From Chitinophaga filiformis (lineage in GTDB: Bacteria; Bacteroidota; Bacteroidia; Chitinophagales; Chitinophagaceae): a stretch of 64,000 nucleotides of DNA. Made by a program: the position numbers and the translations under genes. The notes below the pieces were generated by a model, which was not told the origin of the DNA, did no database searches, and saw only the letters and a list, made by a program, of their open reading frames with translations. Every line of letters starts with the position of its first letter. The first letter of the stretch is position 1. Shown piece after piece: positions 52,765 through 61,583 of this stretch. The stretch covers positions 372,001 through 436,000 of the forward strand of contig NZ_FNBN01000005.1 in assembly GCF_900102545.1 (NCBI RefSeq). Reading direction: 5' to 3'.

Positions 52765-53829
52765 ATGTGGAACCAACAGCTGTATGATGATGCAGTAACT
52801 TTGTTAAAAGGGCTGATCTCCATCCCTTCCCTGAGCAGGGAGGAACAGGGGACTGCCCAATTGATCGCTGATTTTCTGAGAGAGCGGAATATTCCTTATC
52901 AGCAACACCTGAATAATATCTGGGCAAAAAATAAACATTTTGACCCTGCAAAGCCCGTCATTGTTTTTAATTCTCACCACGATACGGTAAAACCTAATCC
53001 GCAATACACACGCGACCCTTTTTCTCCCGACGTCGAAGATGGCAAATTGTTCGGCCTTGGCAGTAATGACGCAGGCGGTTGCCTGGTCAGTCTTATCGCT
53101 ACCTTTCTGCATTTCTATGATCGTAGCGATATGGCTTACAACATCATTCTTACTGCCACGGCAGAAGAAGAGATCAGTGGTGTAAATGGTATTGAAAGCA
53201 TCCTTTCACAATTACCGGCGATTGATTTTGCCATCGTAGGAGAGCCTACGCAAACACAACTGGCCACTGCTGAAAAAGGCCTGATGGTACTGGATTGTAC
53301 CGTGTATGGCAAAGCAGGACATGCGGCACGTGATGAGGGAGAGAATGCGCTGTACAAGGCGTTGCCGGATATAGAGTGGTTCAGGACTTACCGCTTTCCT
53401 AAAGTGTCTGATACATTAGGCCCCGTGAAGATGAGCGTAACAGTGATCAACACCTCCAACAAAGCACATAACGTGGTACCGGCAGATTGTACCTTTGTGG
53501 TGGATGTGCGCGTAACAGAACAGTATACGCTGGAAGAAGTGCTGGACATCATCCGTGCAAATGTGAAATGTGAAGTGAAGCCACGTTCCCTGCGTATGCG
53601 TCCTTCAGGTATTCCGATAGACCATCCTTTTGTACAGGGTGGCTTACGTCATGGCAAGACGACTTATGGCTCGCCCACCACATCAGATCAGGCGCTGATA
53701 CCGGCAACTTCCATCAAGATGGGACCTGGCGATTCTGCCCGTTCGCATACTGCGGATGAATACATTTACCTGGATGAGATCCGTCAGGGTATTGATAGTT
53801 ACATTAAATTACTGGAAGAAATCTTGTAG
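52765..53829 (+). CDS. argE: Acyl-ornithine/acyl-citrulline deacylase (M20 family)
   Basis: 354-residue zinc amidohydrolase of the M20 family. Metal motifs are FNSHHDTVKPNP, LGSNDAGGCLVS and ATAEEEISGVNG (catalytic Glu-Glu), with PTSDQALIPATSIKMGPG near the end. In this operon it follows an N-acyl-ornithine carbamoyltransferase, so its natural substrate should be N-acyl-citrulline rather than acetylornithine (inference from pathway order). It starts 4 nt after argB. Confidence 0.93.
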   Translation: MWNQQLYDDAVTLLKGLISIPSLSREEQGTAQLIADFLRERNIPYQQHLNNIWAKNKHFDPAKPVIVFNSHHDTVKPNPQYTRDPFSPDVEDGKLFGLGSNDAGGCLVSLIATFLHFYDRSDMAYNIILTATAEEEISGVNGIESILSQLPAIDFAIVGEPTQTQLATAEKGLMVLDCTVYGKAGHAARDEGENALYKALPDIEWFRTYRFPKVSDTLGPVKMSVTVINTSNKAHNVVPADCTFVVDVRVTEQYTLEEVLDIIRANVKCEVKPRSLRMRPSGIPIDHPFVQGGLRHGKTTYGSPTTSDQALIPATSIKMGPGDSARSHTADEYIYLDEIRQGIDSYIKLLEEIL

Positions 53830-53831
53830 AT

Positions 53832-55163
53832 ATGAAAATCTGGCAAAAGGATAAAGCTGCGCTGGCAGAAGTGGACAAGTTCACCGTCGGTAAAGACCGT
53901 GAAATGGACGCTTATCTGGCGCCCTTCGATGTGCTGGGATCACTGGCACATACGGCCATGCTGGAGAGCATCGGGCTGTTGACAGCAGATGAACTGACCA
54001 TCCTGCAAAAGGAATTAAAACAGATATACAAAGAGATACAGGAGGGCAATTTTACACTGGAAGATGGGGTGGAAGACATCCATTCACAGGTAGAATTAAT
54101 ACTAACCCGCAGACTGGGAGAAGTAGGCAAGAAGATCCACAGCGGCCGTTCCCGTAACGACCAGGTGCTGGTAGACCTGAAGCTGTTCCTCCGTCATGAG
54201 CTGGAAGTATTGGTAGGAGAGGTAAAGATCTTATTCGATCTGCTGCAACAGAAAAGTATTCAATACAAAGATCATCTCATACCTGGTTACACCCACCTGC
54301 AGATAGCGATGCCATCTTCTTTCGGATTATGGTTTGGCGCTTATGCGGAAAGTCTGGTAGATGACCTGACTGTGTTACAGGGCGCTTATAAAGTAGTGAA
54401 TAAAAACCCATTGGGTTCTGCTGCCGGATATGGTTCTTCTTTCCCCCTGAATCGTACTATGACCACACAGTTACTGGGTTTTGATGACCTGAACTATAAT
54501 GTGGTGTATGCACAGATGGGGCGTGGAAAAACAGAAAAGATCGTTGCCTTTGCACTGGCAGGCATTGCTTCTACGGTGGCGAAGATGGCCATGGACGCTT
54601 GTCTGTTCATGAACCAGAACTTTGGTTTTATCAGTTTCCCTGATGAACTGACCACGGGCTCCAGCATCATGCCTCACAAGAAGAATCCTGATGTATGGGA
54701 ACTGATCCGCTCACATGGCAACAAACTGCAGGCATTACCGAATGAGATCACCATGATGATCACAAACCTGCCAAGTGGTTATCACCGTGACCTGCAGCTG
54801 CTGAAGGAGAACCTGTTCCCTGCATTTGGCGTGCTGAAAGATTGCCTGCGGATGGCTGGATTAATGCTGGAGAATATCCGCATTAAAGAGAACATACTCG
54901 ATGATGAGAAATACCGCTACCTGTTCAGCGTTGAAGTGGTGAACAAGCTTGTACTGGAAGGGGTGCCTTTCCGTGAAGCATATAAGCAGGTAGGATTGGA
55001 TATCGAGAAAGGTAATTTTGCACCCGAGCAAACCGTGCAACATACACATGAAGGAAGTATCGGTAATCCGGGTAATGAAGAAGTGAACAGGATGATGGAA
55101 GAAGTGATCAAAGGATTTCCTTTCGGGAAAGTGGCAGCAGCGGTGGAGAAGTTGTTAAGTTAA
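53832..55163 (+). CDS. argH: Argininosuccinate lyase
   Basis: 443-residue fumarase/aspartase-superfamily lyase producing arginine and fumarate. Conserved regions are EDIHSQVELILTRRLG, SGRSRNDQVLVDLKLFLR, IPGYTHLQIAMPSSFGLWFG and the signature GSSIMPHKKNPDVWELIRSH. It is the last gene, 2 nt after argE, and ends at a very strong terminator. The cluster thus encodes every step from acyl-glutamate onward. Confidence 0.96.
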   Translation: MKIWQKDKAALAEVDKFTVGKDREMDAYLAPFDVLGSLAHTAMLESIGLLTADELTILQKELKQIYKEIQEGNFTLEDGVEDIHSQVELILTRRLGEVGKKIHSGRSRNDQVLVDLKLFLRHELEVLVGEVKILFDLLQQKSIQYKDHLIPGYTHLQIAMPSSFGLWFGAYAESLVDDLTVLQGAYKVVNKNPLGSAAGYGSSFPLNRTMTTQLLGFDDLNYNVVYAQMGRGKTEKIVAFALAGIASTVAKMAMDACLFMNQNFGFISFPDELTTGSSIMPHKKNPDVWELIRSHGNKLQALPNEITMMITNLPSGYHRDLQLLKENLFPAFGVLKDCLRMAGLMLENIRIKENILDDEKYRYLFSVEVVNKLVLEGVPFREAYKQVGLDIEKGNFAPEQTVQHTHEGSIGNPGNEEVNRMMEEVIKGFPFGKVAAAVEKLLS

Positions 55164-55181
55164 GTAAAAGATGATATCCGA

Positions 55182-55233
55182 TATAAAAGCAGCAGCCTGA
55201 AAGTATCATACTTTCAGGCTGCTGCTTTTATAT
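55182..55233. terminator. Terminator of the arginine operon, bidirectional
   Basis: A perfect stem of about 24 bp: AAAAGCAGCAGCCTGAAAG pairs with CTTTCAGGCTGCTGCTTTT, with TATA/TATA extensions and loop TCA at the tip. It is shared with the convergent gene ending at 55241. Confidence 0.9.
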
Positions 55234-55240
55234 GTATTTA

Positions 55241-56797
55241 CTAAATAGCTTCGATAGATAATCTGGTGGATTTCTCTTTTTCGTCATATTCGGAAACAAT
55301 GATGTGGCCATCCTTTGCAGGATAGATGTTTGTTTTTACCTCATTATTGTTCTTGACTATTTTCCGCGCGATCTTTTTCTCATGGACATTGTAGATAATA
55401 ATATCTTTTTCGCCTTTAACAATCAGGAAGGAAGTTTTGGTGTCCGGGTTGGTTAAGGAATAAAAACTGCAGTTATCAGCGAATTGAAATACCGGCGCCA
55501 CATTCTTTCGTTTATATATTTCGGTGCCGATGCTGTCAACGTAGCTGATCTTGCCATTCTTATCCATTTGCATCAACAGTACATCATCGAAGGAATAGGT
55601 GCCGAATGCACCTGTTGCCATCATAACATAATAGGGGATCAGCAATGGCATTGTTGCTATACCGGCAATCAGAGCTCCCTTGTTTTTCTTTGCAGTAAGG
55701 CGGCTTCCCAGGAAATAAGTGTTGCCCTCAAAGTCTCTGAAAGAAGGGCGCGGCACGATGTGACCCTGAGCGCTGTTGATGTAACCTTTGGTGGTGATAT
55801 CATTACCAGCGCTGTCAGCCCAGCAGGAATAAACGGTTTTCACATCTTCTTTATGGGCGCCGTTTATATCCATTTTGAAAATGCCTTTGAACGCTCCGTT
55901 GTAGATGTCGTATACGTTTCCCTCGCTGTTCTCCTGGAATTTACCGGCAACAATGCCAGAGATAAATAGTTTACCGGTAGCGGGGTCATTCCCAAAGCCA
56001 AGAATATCCAGCGTACGTTGTTTTTTATCCCTTAGTGGCAGTTTCAGTGTAGGAGAGTTGGCGGTGCCACTGTATCCATAGAGGGTATAACCGCTGCCGT
56101 ATTCCTCTGCTTTTTGCGTCAGCAGGTAGATATCATCGCCGGCAGTATGCAGATAATAAGTGGCTGCGATTTCTTTCACTTGTCGTTCACTGATCTTTTC
56201 ACCGGCAGCATTAAAAGTGAGCAAAGATTTTTTAGTCTTGTCACCATAGAAGGCGGCAAAACCCACACCGCTGATATTTTTCAGCTGGATGTCCTGTTTG
56301 AGCGGACGTATACCTGCGTCGTATTCTTTGAGTGCTACATACAGATCGACGTCAGCCTTCTTTTCGAAGGTTTTCGTAATCTCACCCTGCAGGTTGATGA
56401 ACTGTGCGAAGAAAGATACGTAGCCTTTCTTTGCTGCTATTTTGTAAGAGATTTTGTGTTTTGCAGTCGTACCTAATATATCACTTTTGATGTAGGTCAG
56501 ACAGAGGATATCCTGCTCGAAGGCTACGCTGCGCAGGTTTAGCTTCTGCTGACGGAACTTTACCTTTCCGATATCGTTCAGGTTTTCGTCCATGATAGTG
56601 ATCTCGTAGTTAAAAGAGTCCTTGCTGGCTTTTTCCAGTTCTGTAAATGTCAGATAGCCTACAAGGCTTCCATCCTGCAAAATACTGTGCAGAGAGGTGG
56701 AAATGCCACTGCCTACCTGTTTGAATACCCTTGACTGGGCGTGGGTATTAAGTACAATAAATAGCGTGGATAGGAATAATAGGAGTCTTTTTTTCAT
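55241..56797 (-). CDS. Secreted protein of unknown function
   Basis: 518 residues from Met at 56797 (MKKRLLLFLSTLFIVLNTHA, a clear signal peptide); the frame is open 29 codons further upstream without a better start. No lipobox and no membrane segment except a hydrophobic hairpin around ALIAGIATMPLLIPYYVMMA. The body is rich in alternating hydrophobic strands (SLVGYLTFTELEKASKD, NDIGKVKFRQQKLNLRSVAF, KKSLLTFNAAGEKISERQV), suggesting a beta-rich fold. I do not recognise the family. It is convergent with the arginine operon and monocistronic. Confidence 0.75.
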   Translation of the reverse strand: MKKRLLLFLSTLFIVLNTHAQSRVFKQVGSGISTSLHSILQDGSLVGYLTFTELEKASKDSFNYEITIMDENLNDIGKVKFRQQKLNLRSVAFEQDILCLTYIKSDILGTTAKHKISYKIAAKKGYVSFFAQFINLQGEITKTFEKKADVDLYVALKEYDAGIRPLKQDIQLKNISGVGFAAFYGDKTKKSLLTFNAAGEKISERQVKEIAATYYLHTAGDDIYLLTQKAEEYGSGYTLYGYSGTANSPTLKLPLRDKKQRTLDILGFGNDPATGKLFISGIVAGKFQENSEGNVYDIYNGAFKGIFKMDINGAHKEDVKTVYSCWADSAGNDITTKGYINSAQGHIVPRPSFRDFEGNTYFLGSRLTAKKNKGALIAGIATMPLLIPYYVMMATGAFGTYSFDDVLLMQMDKNGKISYVDSIGTEIYKRKNVAPVFQFADNCSFYSLTNPDTKTSFLIVKGEKDIIIYNVHEKKIARKIVKNNNEVKTNIYPAKDGHIIVSEYDEKEKSTRLSIEAI

Positions 56798-57059
56798 TTT
56801 GAATGTTTGATAAGTGCAACTAAGAGGTATAGGTTTGAATTTGTGACGTACAGTGCCTGCACCGGTCGGAAAGGTGATTTGCAATGAAAGTCTTTGCTCT
56901 GCCAGGTATGTGAACAGTTGTGGTCATATGCGACCGGGTATAAGGTATCATGCAATGTCCCCTCGAAGGTATAGGTGTGATTTTCAAGCAATATAATGAA
57001 AAATAATACTATATAGACAGAAATCATTTTCAGACAGGTCACAAACTGCGAAAAAAAAA

Positions 57060-57084
57060 GGCCGTCCGTTATCAGCGGACGGCC
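57060..57084 (-). terminator. Terminator of the TonB-dependent receptor gene
   Basis: GGCCGTCCG and CGGACGGCC pair perfectly around TTATCAG. On the minus strand a TTTTTTTT run follows. It is 22 nt after the stop. Confidence 0.9.
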
Positions 57085-57105
57085 CCATTCCTATTTAAAG
57101 CTAAA

Positions 57106-59481
57106 TTAGAAGGCTATATTGACGCCAGCGAAGAAATTGGTACCTGCCATCGGATAATATCCGTTCGTCGATTTTTCGACCCCATCCTCTCTATATGCGT
57201 AAGTCCATCCGTTGGGTGAGTACTTCTTATTCCAGATATTGTTCAGCATAAACTGTAAACCCAGTTCTTTAAACAGGGGTTGTGGTATTATGTAGTTAAT
57301 GCGGAGATCGTTCGTATAATAGCCATCCAGGCTGCGTTCTTTCGTGCTGGTGTTATCCAGGTATTGCCTGCTTACATATTTGCCCAGGAGGCTTATTTCC
57401 AGGTTCCTGATTGGCTTGGCTGTCAATGTATAACCGCCTACGAAGGAAGGAGAGAAGGCAATATTGCTGTTGTTGTAAGTGGCTGTATCCTGCAGGCCGG
57501 TGTTGTAGTTGTCAACAAAGTTCCTGAAGTCTTTTACCTTGTTACGGCTCAGGGCTGCGTTGGCAGACAGGGTGAAGAGATGCCCCAGTCTTGTACTTGC
57601 CTGCAGCTCTACGCCGGCACGGTAGCTTTTAGGAATATTGGTGCGGGTATAAGCGCCTACATCATTTAACTGGCCGGTTTGTACCAGCTGGTTTTTATAA
57701 TTCATGTAGTAGGCATTGGCCTGTAATACCAGGTTGCTGCTGCGGTAAGAATATCCTGCTTCGATATCGCGCAGTGTTTCGTGCTTAGGAGTATTGTTCA
57801 GACCTGCTTCGAAGTCGTCGCGGTTAGGTTCTTTATTACCCACTGCAAAGGAGGCATATACTTCCTGGTGGCTATCCAGCGTATAGGAAATACCTGCTTT
57901 AGGATTGAAGAAGTTATAGTCATTGTGTTGTATCAGGTGAGGATTATCGTCAAAACCGTCGATATTGTATTTCACTGTACGGTATTGCAGATCGGCAAAC
58001 AGGCGAAGCGCTGTTGTGAGTTTGTATTCACCCTTCCAGTAGATGTTGAAATCACGTTTGAAGGCGTCGTTATCGTAATATTTGTGATCCTTATCTATAG
58101 CATATTGGGCCCAGATGATCTTACCATAGTGGCTGCCCTCATAGCGATTCCAGCCCCCACCCAGGCTCCAGTTCAGGTGAGTGCCTTTATAGTTCACAGA
58201 GAAGATACCACCATAGAAATAGTTGTCCAGCCAGAGTTGTCTGATAAGATCTGTTTTTGTTACAGGCGCGCCGTTGATAACAGGATCAGTGATGCCGTAG
58301 TCGGCAAATGCTTCTGCTTCCCTGTATTGCTCATAATAGCCCCTGCCGCGGGTATAGTGTGCCGCAACGTTGAAATCGAGCCTGGAGTTGAGAGACTGGT
58401 TCAGGAACAGCTGGTAATGGTCCTGCTGATAGTTATCAGTTTCATTATCGTAGTAGGAACCGTCAGAACGTTGTCCGGCGGAATTGTATGTACGATGTGT
58501 TTTCAGCGAATCAAACGGTACGCCATTCCATGCCTGGTAAGTCTTTTCCTTACCGGAAAATACATTGAGGCGGATGGCGGTGTTTTTGGAAATATAGGCA
58601 GCAGATGTATAGAAGGAGCGCAGATCAGAAGTGGCGCGATCTATATAACCATCTGAAGATATTTTGGATAGTCTGGCATCAATGGTGAAGTGATCATTGA
58701 TCAAACCGGAACCTGCTTTCACCGTATGTTTCCAGGAATTAAAGGAACCGTAACTGTTACTGATCTCACCATAGGCTTTATCTCTGAAATCGTTGGTGCT
58801 AAGGTTCAGCGAAGCGCCGAAAGCGCCGGCTCCATTGGTAGAAGTACCTACACCACGTTGCAGCTGAATACTGCTGACAGAAGACGCAAAGTCAGGCATG
58901 TTCACAAAGAAAGTACCCTGTGATTCGGCATCATTGATAGGGATACCATTTGCAGTGACATTGATACGGGTGATATCGGAACCTCTCACGCGGATGCCTG
59001 TGTATCCGATCCCTGTACCGGCATCGGAGTTCGTTACCACACCTGGTTGCTGGTTGAGTAGCAGCGGCAGGTCTTGTCCGAGGTTCTGCCTTTTGATGTC
59101 TTCGGCATTCAGGGTTGACTGTGTGAAAGGGGAGTGTTCACCTGCACGCAGACTGGTAATCTCAACGGGCTTTACGAACAGGCCTGTTTCTTCCAGTGAG
59201 ATATCTGTCTGAATGCTGCTGCCGTTGGCGTTGATATTTGTTGTAAATGTCTTAAAGCCGAGATAAGCAGCCTGTAAGGTGTATTGCCCCTTTGAGGAGA
59301 TGGTAAAGCGGTATTGACCATTTGCGTCGGTATAAACGCCGGTATTGGAGGAAGGGATACTGACAGATACGCCCTGTAGCGGTTTGCCATTGTTCTTGTC
59401 AGTCACTGTTCCTGTCAGCACGGTTTGCGCGTGTACAGTACTTAAGCTGCATAGCAGCAAAAGAAATAAAACTTGTCTCAT
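57106..59481 (-). CDS. TonB-dependent receptor, predicted thiamin transporter of the outer membrane
   Basis: 791 residues: a signal peptide (MRQVLFLLLLCSLSTVHA), an N-terminal carboxypeptidase-regulatory-like domain (about 20-105; LTGTVTDKNNGKPLQGVSVS), a plug (QDLPLLLNQQPGVVTNSD, GIRVRGSDITRINVTANGIP) and a barrel ending GTNFFAGVNIAF. It is not SusC-like and has no SusD partner. The 5' leader carries a TPP riboswitch, so the expected cargo is thiamin, a phosphate ester or a precursor, as with the THI-element-regulated outer-membrane receptors reported for Bacteroidota. Cargo is inferred from regulation, not from the barrel sequence. Confidence 0.9.
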   Translation of the reverse strand: MRQVLFLLLLCSLSTVHAQTVLTGTVTDKNNGKPLQGVSVSIPSSNTGVYTDANGQYRFTISSKGQYTLQAAYLGFKTFTTNINANGSSIQTDISLEETGLFVKPVEITSLRAGEHSPFTQSTLNAEDIKRQNLGQDLPLLLNQQPGVVTNSDAGTGIGYTGIRVRGSDITRINVTANGIPINDAESQGTFFVNMPDFASSVSSIQLQRGVGTSTNGAGAFGASLNLSTNDFRDKAYGEISNSYGSFNSWKHTVKAGSGLINDHFTIDARLSKISSDGYIDRATSDLRSFYTSAAYISKNTAIRLNVFSGKEKTYQAWNGVPFDSLKTHRTYNSAGQRSDGSYYDNETDNYQQDHYQLFLNQSLNSRLDFNVAAHYTRGRGYYEQYREAEAFADYGITDPVINGAPVTKTDLIRQLWLDNYFYGGIFSVNYKGTHLNWSLGGGWNRYEGSHYGKIIWAQYAIDKDHKYYDNDAFKRDFNIYWKGEYKLTTALRLFADLQYRTVKYNIDGFDDNPHLIQHNDYNFFNPKAGISYTLDSHQEVYASFAVGNKEPNRDDFEAGLNNTPKHETLRDIEAGYSYRSSNLVLQANAYYMNYKNQLVQTGQLNDVGAYTRTNIPKSYRAGVELQASTRLGHLFTLSANAALSRNKVKDFRNFVDNYNTGLQDTATYNNSNIAFSPSFVGGYTLTAKPIRNLEISLLGKYVSRQYLDNTSTKERSLDGYYTNDLRINYIIPQPLFKELGLQFMLNNIWNKKYSPNGWTYAYREDGVEKSTNGYYPMAGTNFFAGVNIAF

Positions 59482-59559
59482 GGACTACGACGGTTTAATA
59501 GCTTACAATCTGAAGCTTTCTTTCAACAATAATGTGGTGGGTAAGGAAGAGATTGTTCG

Positions 59560-59640
59560 CTTACCTTTCCTAAACAGCATTACCTGGTCAGGTTCAACGG
59601 GTCTGATCTCAGCCTGATAGTAAGGCACCCCGAGGTGAAA
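59560..59640 (-). promoter_or_regulatory. TPP riboswitch (THI element)
   Basis: Read on the minus strand: GGGGTGCC (59624-59631), GGCTGAGA (59607-59614), the ACCCGT/GAACCTGA pair (59588-59602) and CAGGTAATGC (59577-59586), in the conserved order and spacing of the THI box. ACCT and AGGT at the ends form P1. The switch ends about 80 nt before the receptor's start codon; an expression platform is not obvious. The remaining spacer (59641-59842) before ssb shows nothing else. Confidence 0.93.
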
Positions 59641-59842
59641 CAAGGGAGTTTTGAATGCTAATTTGCGCCAGTACGCACTCCTGTTTCCGGAACAAAGTTA
59701 TAGTTGCTACGATTAAAAAGAGAAAATATTTTTCACAATGAAAGAAAATGTATAATTTCCACATGTTATACTTCTCGTATACATCTCTCTCAAATTGAAT
59801 CCTCCCTGAACTTTTTTTATCGTTAACCAAATTGAATCTGTA

Positions 59843-60235
59843 ATGATCAGACTACAGTTAATCGGGCATCTTGGACAAGATGCAGTTCAGCGGCAAGTAA
59901 ATGGCAAGACCGTACTCAGCTTTCGTGTCGCTCATACCAGGCGGTACACAAACAAGGACGGCGTAATGCAGGAAAAGACCATCTGGGTAGATTGCTCGTA
60001 CTGGGAGCATGAAAAGGTGGGGCCTTATCTCACTAAGGGGACACATGTATACATAGATGGCACGCCTTCTGTAGAAGTATATGTGAACAATCAGGGAGAG
60101 CAAGTAGCTACACTCCGGTTGCAGGTCTCCACTTTAAAGTTACTTTCCAGGCCGCGTAGCAGCAGTGGAAGGGAGCAGGATGTGGAAGAAGTAGCAGCCG
60201 ATGATACGGATGTTGCAGACGACCTGCCTTTTTAG
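59843..60235 (+). CDS. ssb: Single-stranded DNA-binding protein
   Basis: 130-residue OB-fold protein. It begins IRLQLIGHLGQDAVQRQVNG, then VLSFRVAHTRRYTNKDGV and KTIWVDCSYWEHEKVGPYL, KGTHVYIDGTPSVEVY. A short linker leads to the acidic tip DDLPF, which recruits replication and repair partners. It is short compared with typical Bacteroidota SSB and may be a second paralogue in the genome; that cannot be judged from this window. Confidence 0.93.
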   Translation: MIRLQLIGHLGQDAVQRQVNGKTVLSFRVAHTRRYTNKDGVMQEKTIWVDCSYWEHEKVGPYLTKGTHVYIDGTPSVEVYVNNQGEQVATLRLQVSTLKLLSRPRSSSGREQDVEEVAADDTDVADDLPF

Positions 60236-60514
60236 GGAGCGTTGCAGGATGCTTATCGTAGAGCGGAAGTTCCCCTGAGAGGATTGAAAGGTTCCTATTG
60301 CGAACAGTCAGTAGTTGTGTAGCAGTTGCGGACGTGGTCGCCGAAGCACGTTGAAATGTTTTTGCTAACCAGGCAGCAGAGCAACATTTGTTATAGCGGT
60401 AGCGGACGTGACGGCGTGGCATACTGAAACGCTTTCCTGTAGTACATTTTATGTGAATCGGAAAGATGAGTGCTGGTTGTTTTTTTAATCTTTTTCAGAT
60501 TTTTCTAAAAAAGA
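60236..60514. other. Spacer between ssb and initiator tRNA with a diverged direct repeat
   Basis: Two related stretches, tagcagttgcggacgtg at 60320 and tagcggtagcggacgtg at 60394 (74 nt apart), extend over about 38 nt with substitutions and both end near tgaaa. No ORF or RNA motif is supported. Confidence 0.4.
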
Positions 60515-60545
60515 TTTGGCCGGAATGATTTTAATCCTATCTTTG
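60515..60545 (+). promoter_or_regulatory. Promoter of the initiator tRNA
   Basis: TTTG (60515-60518), 19 nt, TATCTTTG (60538-60545). The tRNA 5' end is 10 nt downstream, so the transcript needs little 5' trimming. Confidence 0.8.
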
Positions 60546-60554
60546 CACCCTCAT

Positions 60555-60626
<72 letters not shown>

Positions 60627-60648
60627 CAAAAAATCAAAGCAAAAAAAG

Positions 60649-60664
60649 GCCGAAGTGATTCGGC
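60649..60664 (+). terminator. Terminator after the initiator tRNA
   Basis: GCCGAA-GTGA-TTCGGC flanked by AAAAAAAG on the left and TTTTTTT on the right, 22 nt after the tRNA. Confidence 0.85.
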
Positions 60665-60701
60665 TTTTTTTATTTCAGGAAGTTAAGGAAATTCGTTGTG
60701 C

Positions 60702-61571
60702 ATGCATAAAGCTGGTTTCGTCAATATCTTCGGTAAGGCCAATGCAGGGAAAAGTACCCTGATGAACGCGCTGGTGGGCGAGAAGCTTGCTATTGTATCC
60801 CCGAAGGTACAAACGACCAGGCACCGCATTACGGGGGTAGTCACCACGCCGGAATACCAGATCGTATTCTCTGACACTCCGGGTATTATCGATCCCCGTT
60901 ACCGGCTGCACGAAAAAATGATGGGTGCTGTTAAATCAGCGCTGGAAGATGCCGATGTGGCCATGTTGCTCATGGACGCTAAGGACAACCTCGAAGAGAA
61001 CCTGGAGCTGTTCGGATCCTTGAAACTGAAGGCCCGCAGCATCCTGGTGATCAACAAGTCGGATCTCCTGCTAAAAGAAGAGCTGGATGCACTGGTAAAG
61101 AAATGTGAAGAGTGGGGAAAAACAGAGAAAGTGGTTGTGATCTCTGCCATGCAGGGAAAAGGTCTCCCCGCATTACTGGAAACTGTGGTAGCGATGCTCC
61201 CCGAAAGTGATCCCTTCTATCCGGAAGATACGTTAACCGATAAGTCTACACGTTTCTTTGTAGCTGAGATCATCCGGGAAAAGATATTTCACCTGTTTGA
61301 CGAAGAGATCCCTTATCATACTGCGGTAATTGTTACACAGTACCAGGAGAAGACTACGCTGATCAAGATCTCAGCGGAGATCATTGTAACGCGTGAAACG
61401 CAGAAAGCGATCATCCTGGGTGATAAAGGCGCTTCCATTAAAAAGATCGGTACGCTGGCCCGCCAGGATATCGAGAAATTTGTGGGTCAGAAAGTTTTCC
61501 TTGAACTATTTGTGAAAGTGCGCAGCAAGTGGCGGGATAATGATATTTATTTAAGGGAATACGGTTATTAA
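60702..61571 (+). CDS. era: GTPase Era
   Basis: 289 residues from ATG 60702 (HKAGFVNIFGKANAGKST). It is a 16S rRNA-binding GTPase for 30S maturation. G1 GKANAGKS, G3 DTPGI, and G4 NKSD lie in the GTPase domain (about 1-170). The KH domain (about 200-289) includes IIVTRETQKAIILGDKGASI and the C-terminal KVFLELFVKVRSKWRDN. The usual G1 Gly-Arg-Pro is Gly-Lys-Ala here, common in Bacteroidota. It starts 37 nt after the tRNA terminator and is followed by der 12 nt later. Confidence 0.96.
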   Translation: MHKAGFVNIFGKANAGKSTLMNALVGEKLAIVSPKVQTTRHRITGVVTTPEYQIVFSDTPGIIDPRYRLHEKMMGAVKSALEDADVAMLLMDAKDNLEENLELFGSLKLKARSILVINKSDLLLKEELDALVKKCEEWGKTEKVVVISAMQGKGLPALLETVVAMLPESDPFYPEDTLTDKSTRFFVAEIIREKIFHLFDEEIPYHTAVIVTQYQEKTTLIKISAEIIVTRETQKAIILGDKGASIKKIGTLARQDIEKFVGQKVFLELFVKVRSKWRDNDIYLREYGY

Positions 61572-61583
61572 TTTTTATTTTTT

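Noticed and set aside
57781-58656. 291-aa plus-strand ORF antisense to the TonB-dependent receptor
   Set aside because: It is a shadow frame of a well-supported gene; the protein has no recognisable domain and no promoter.
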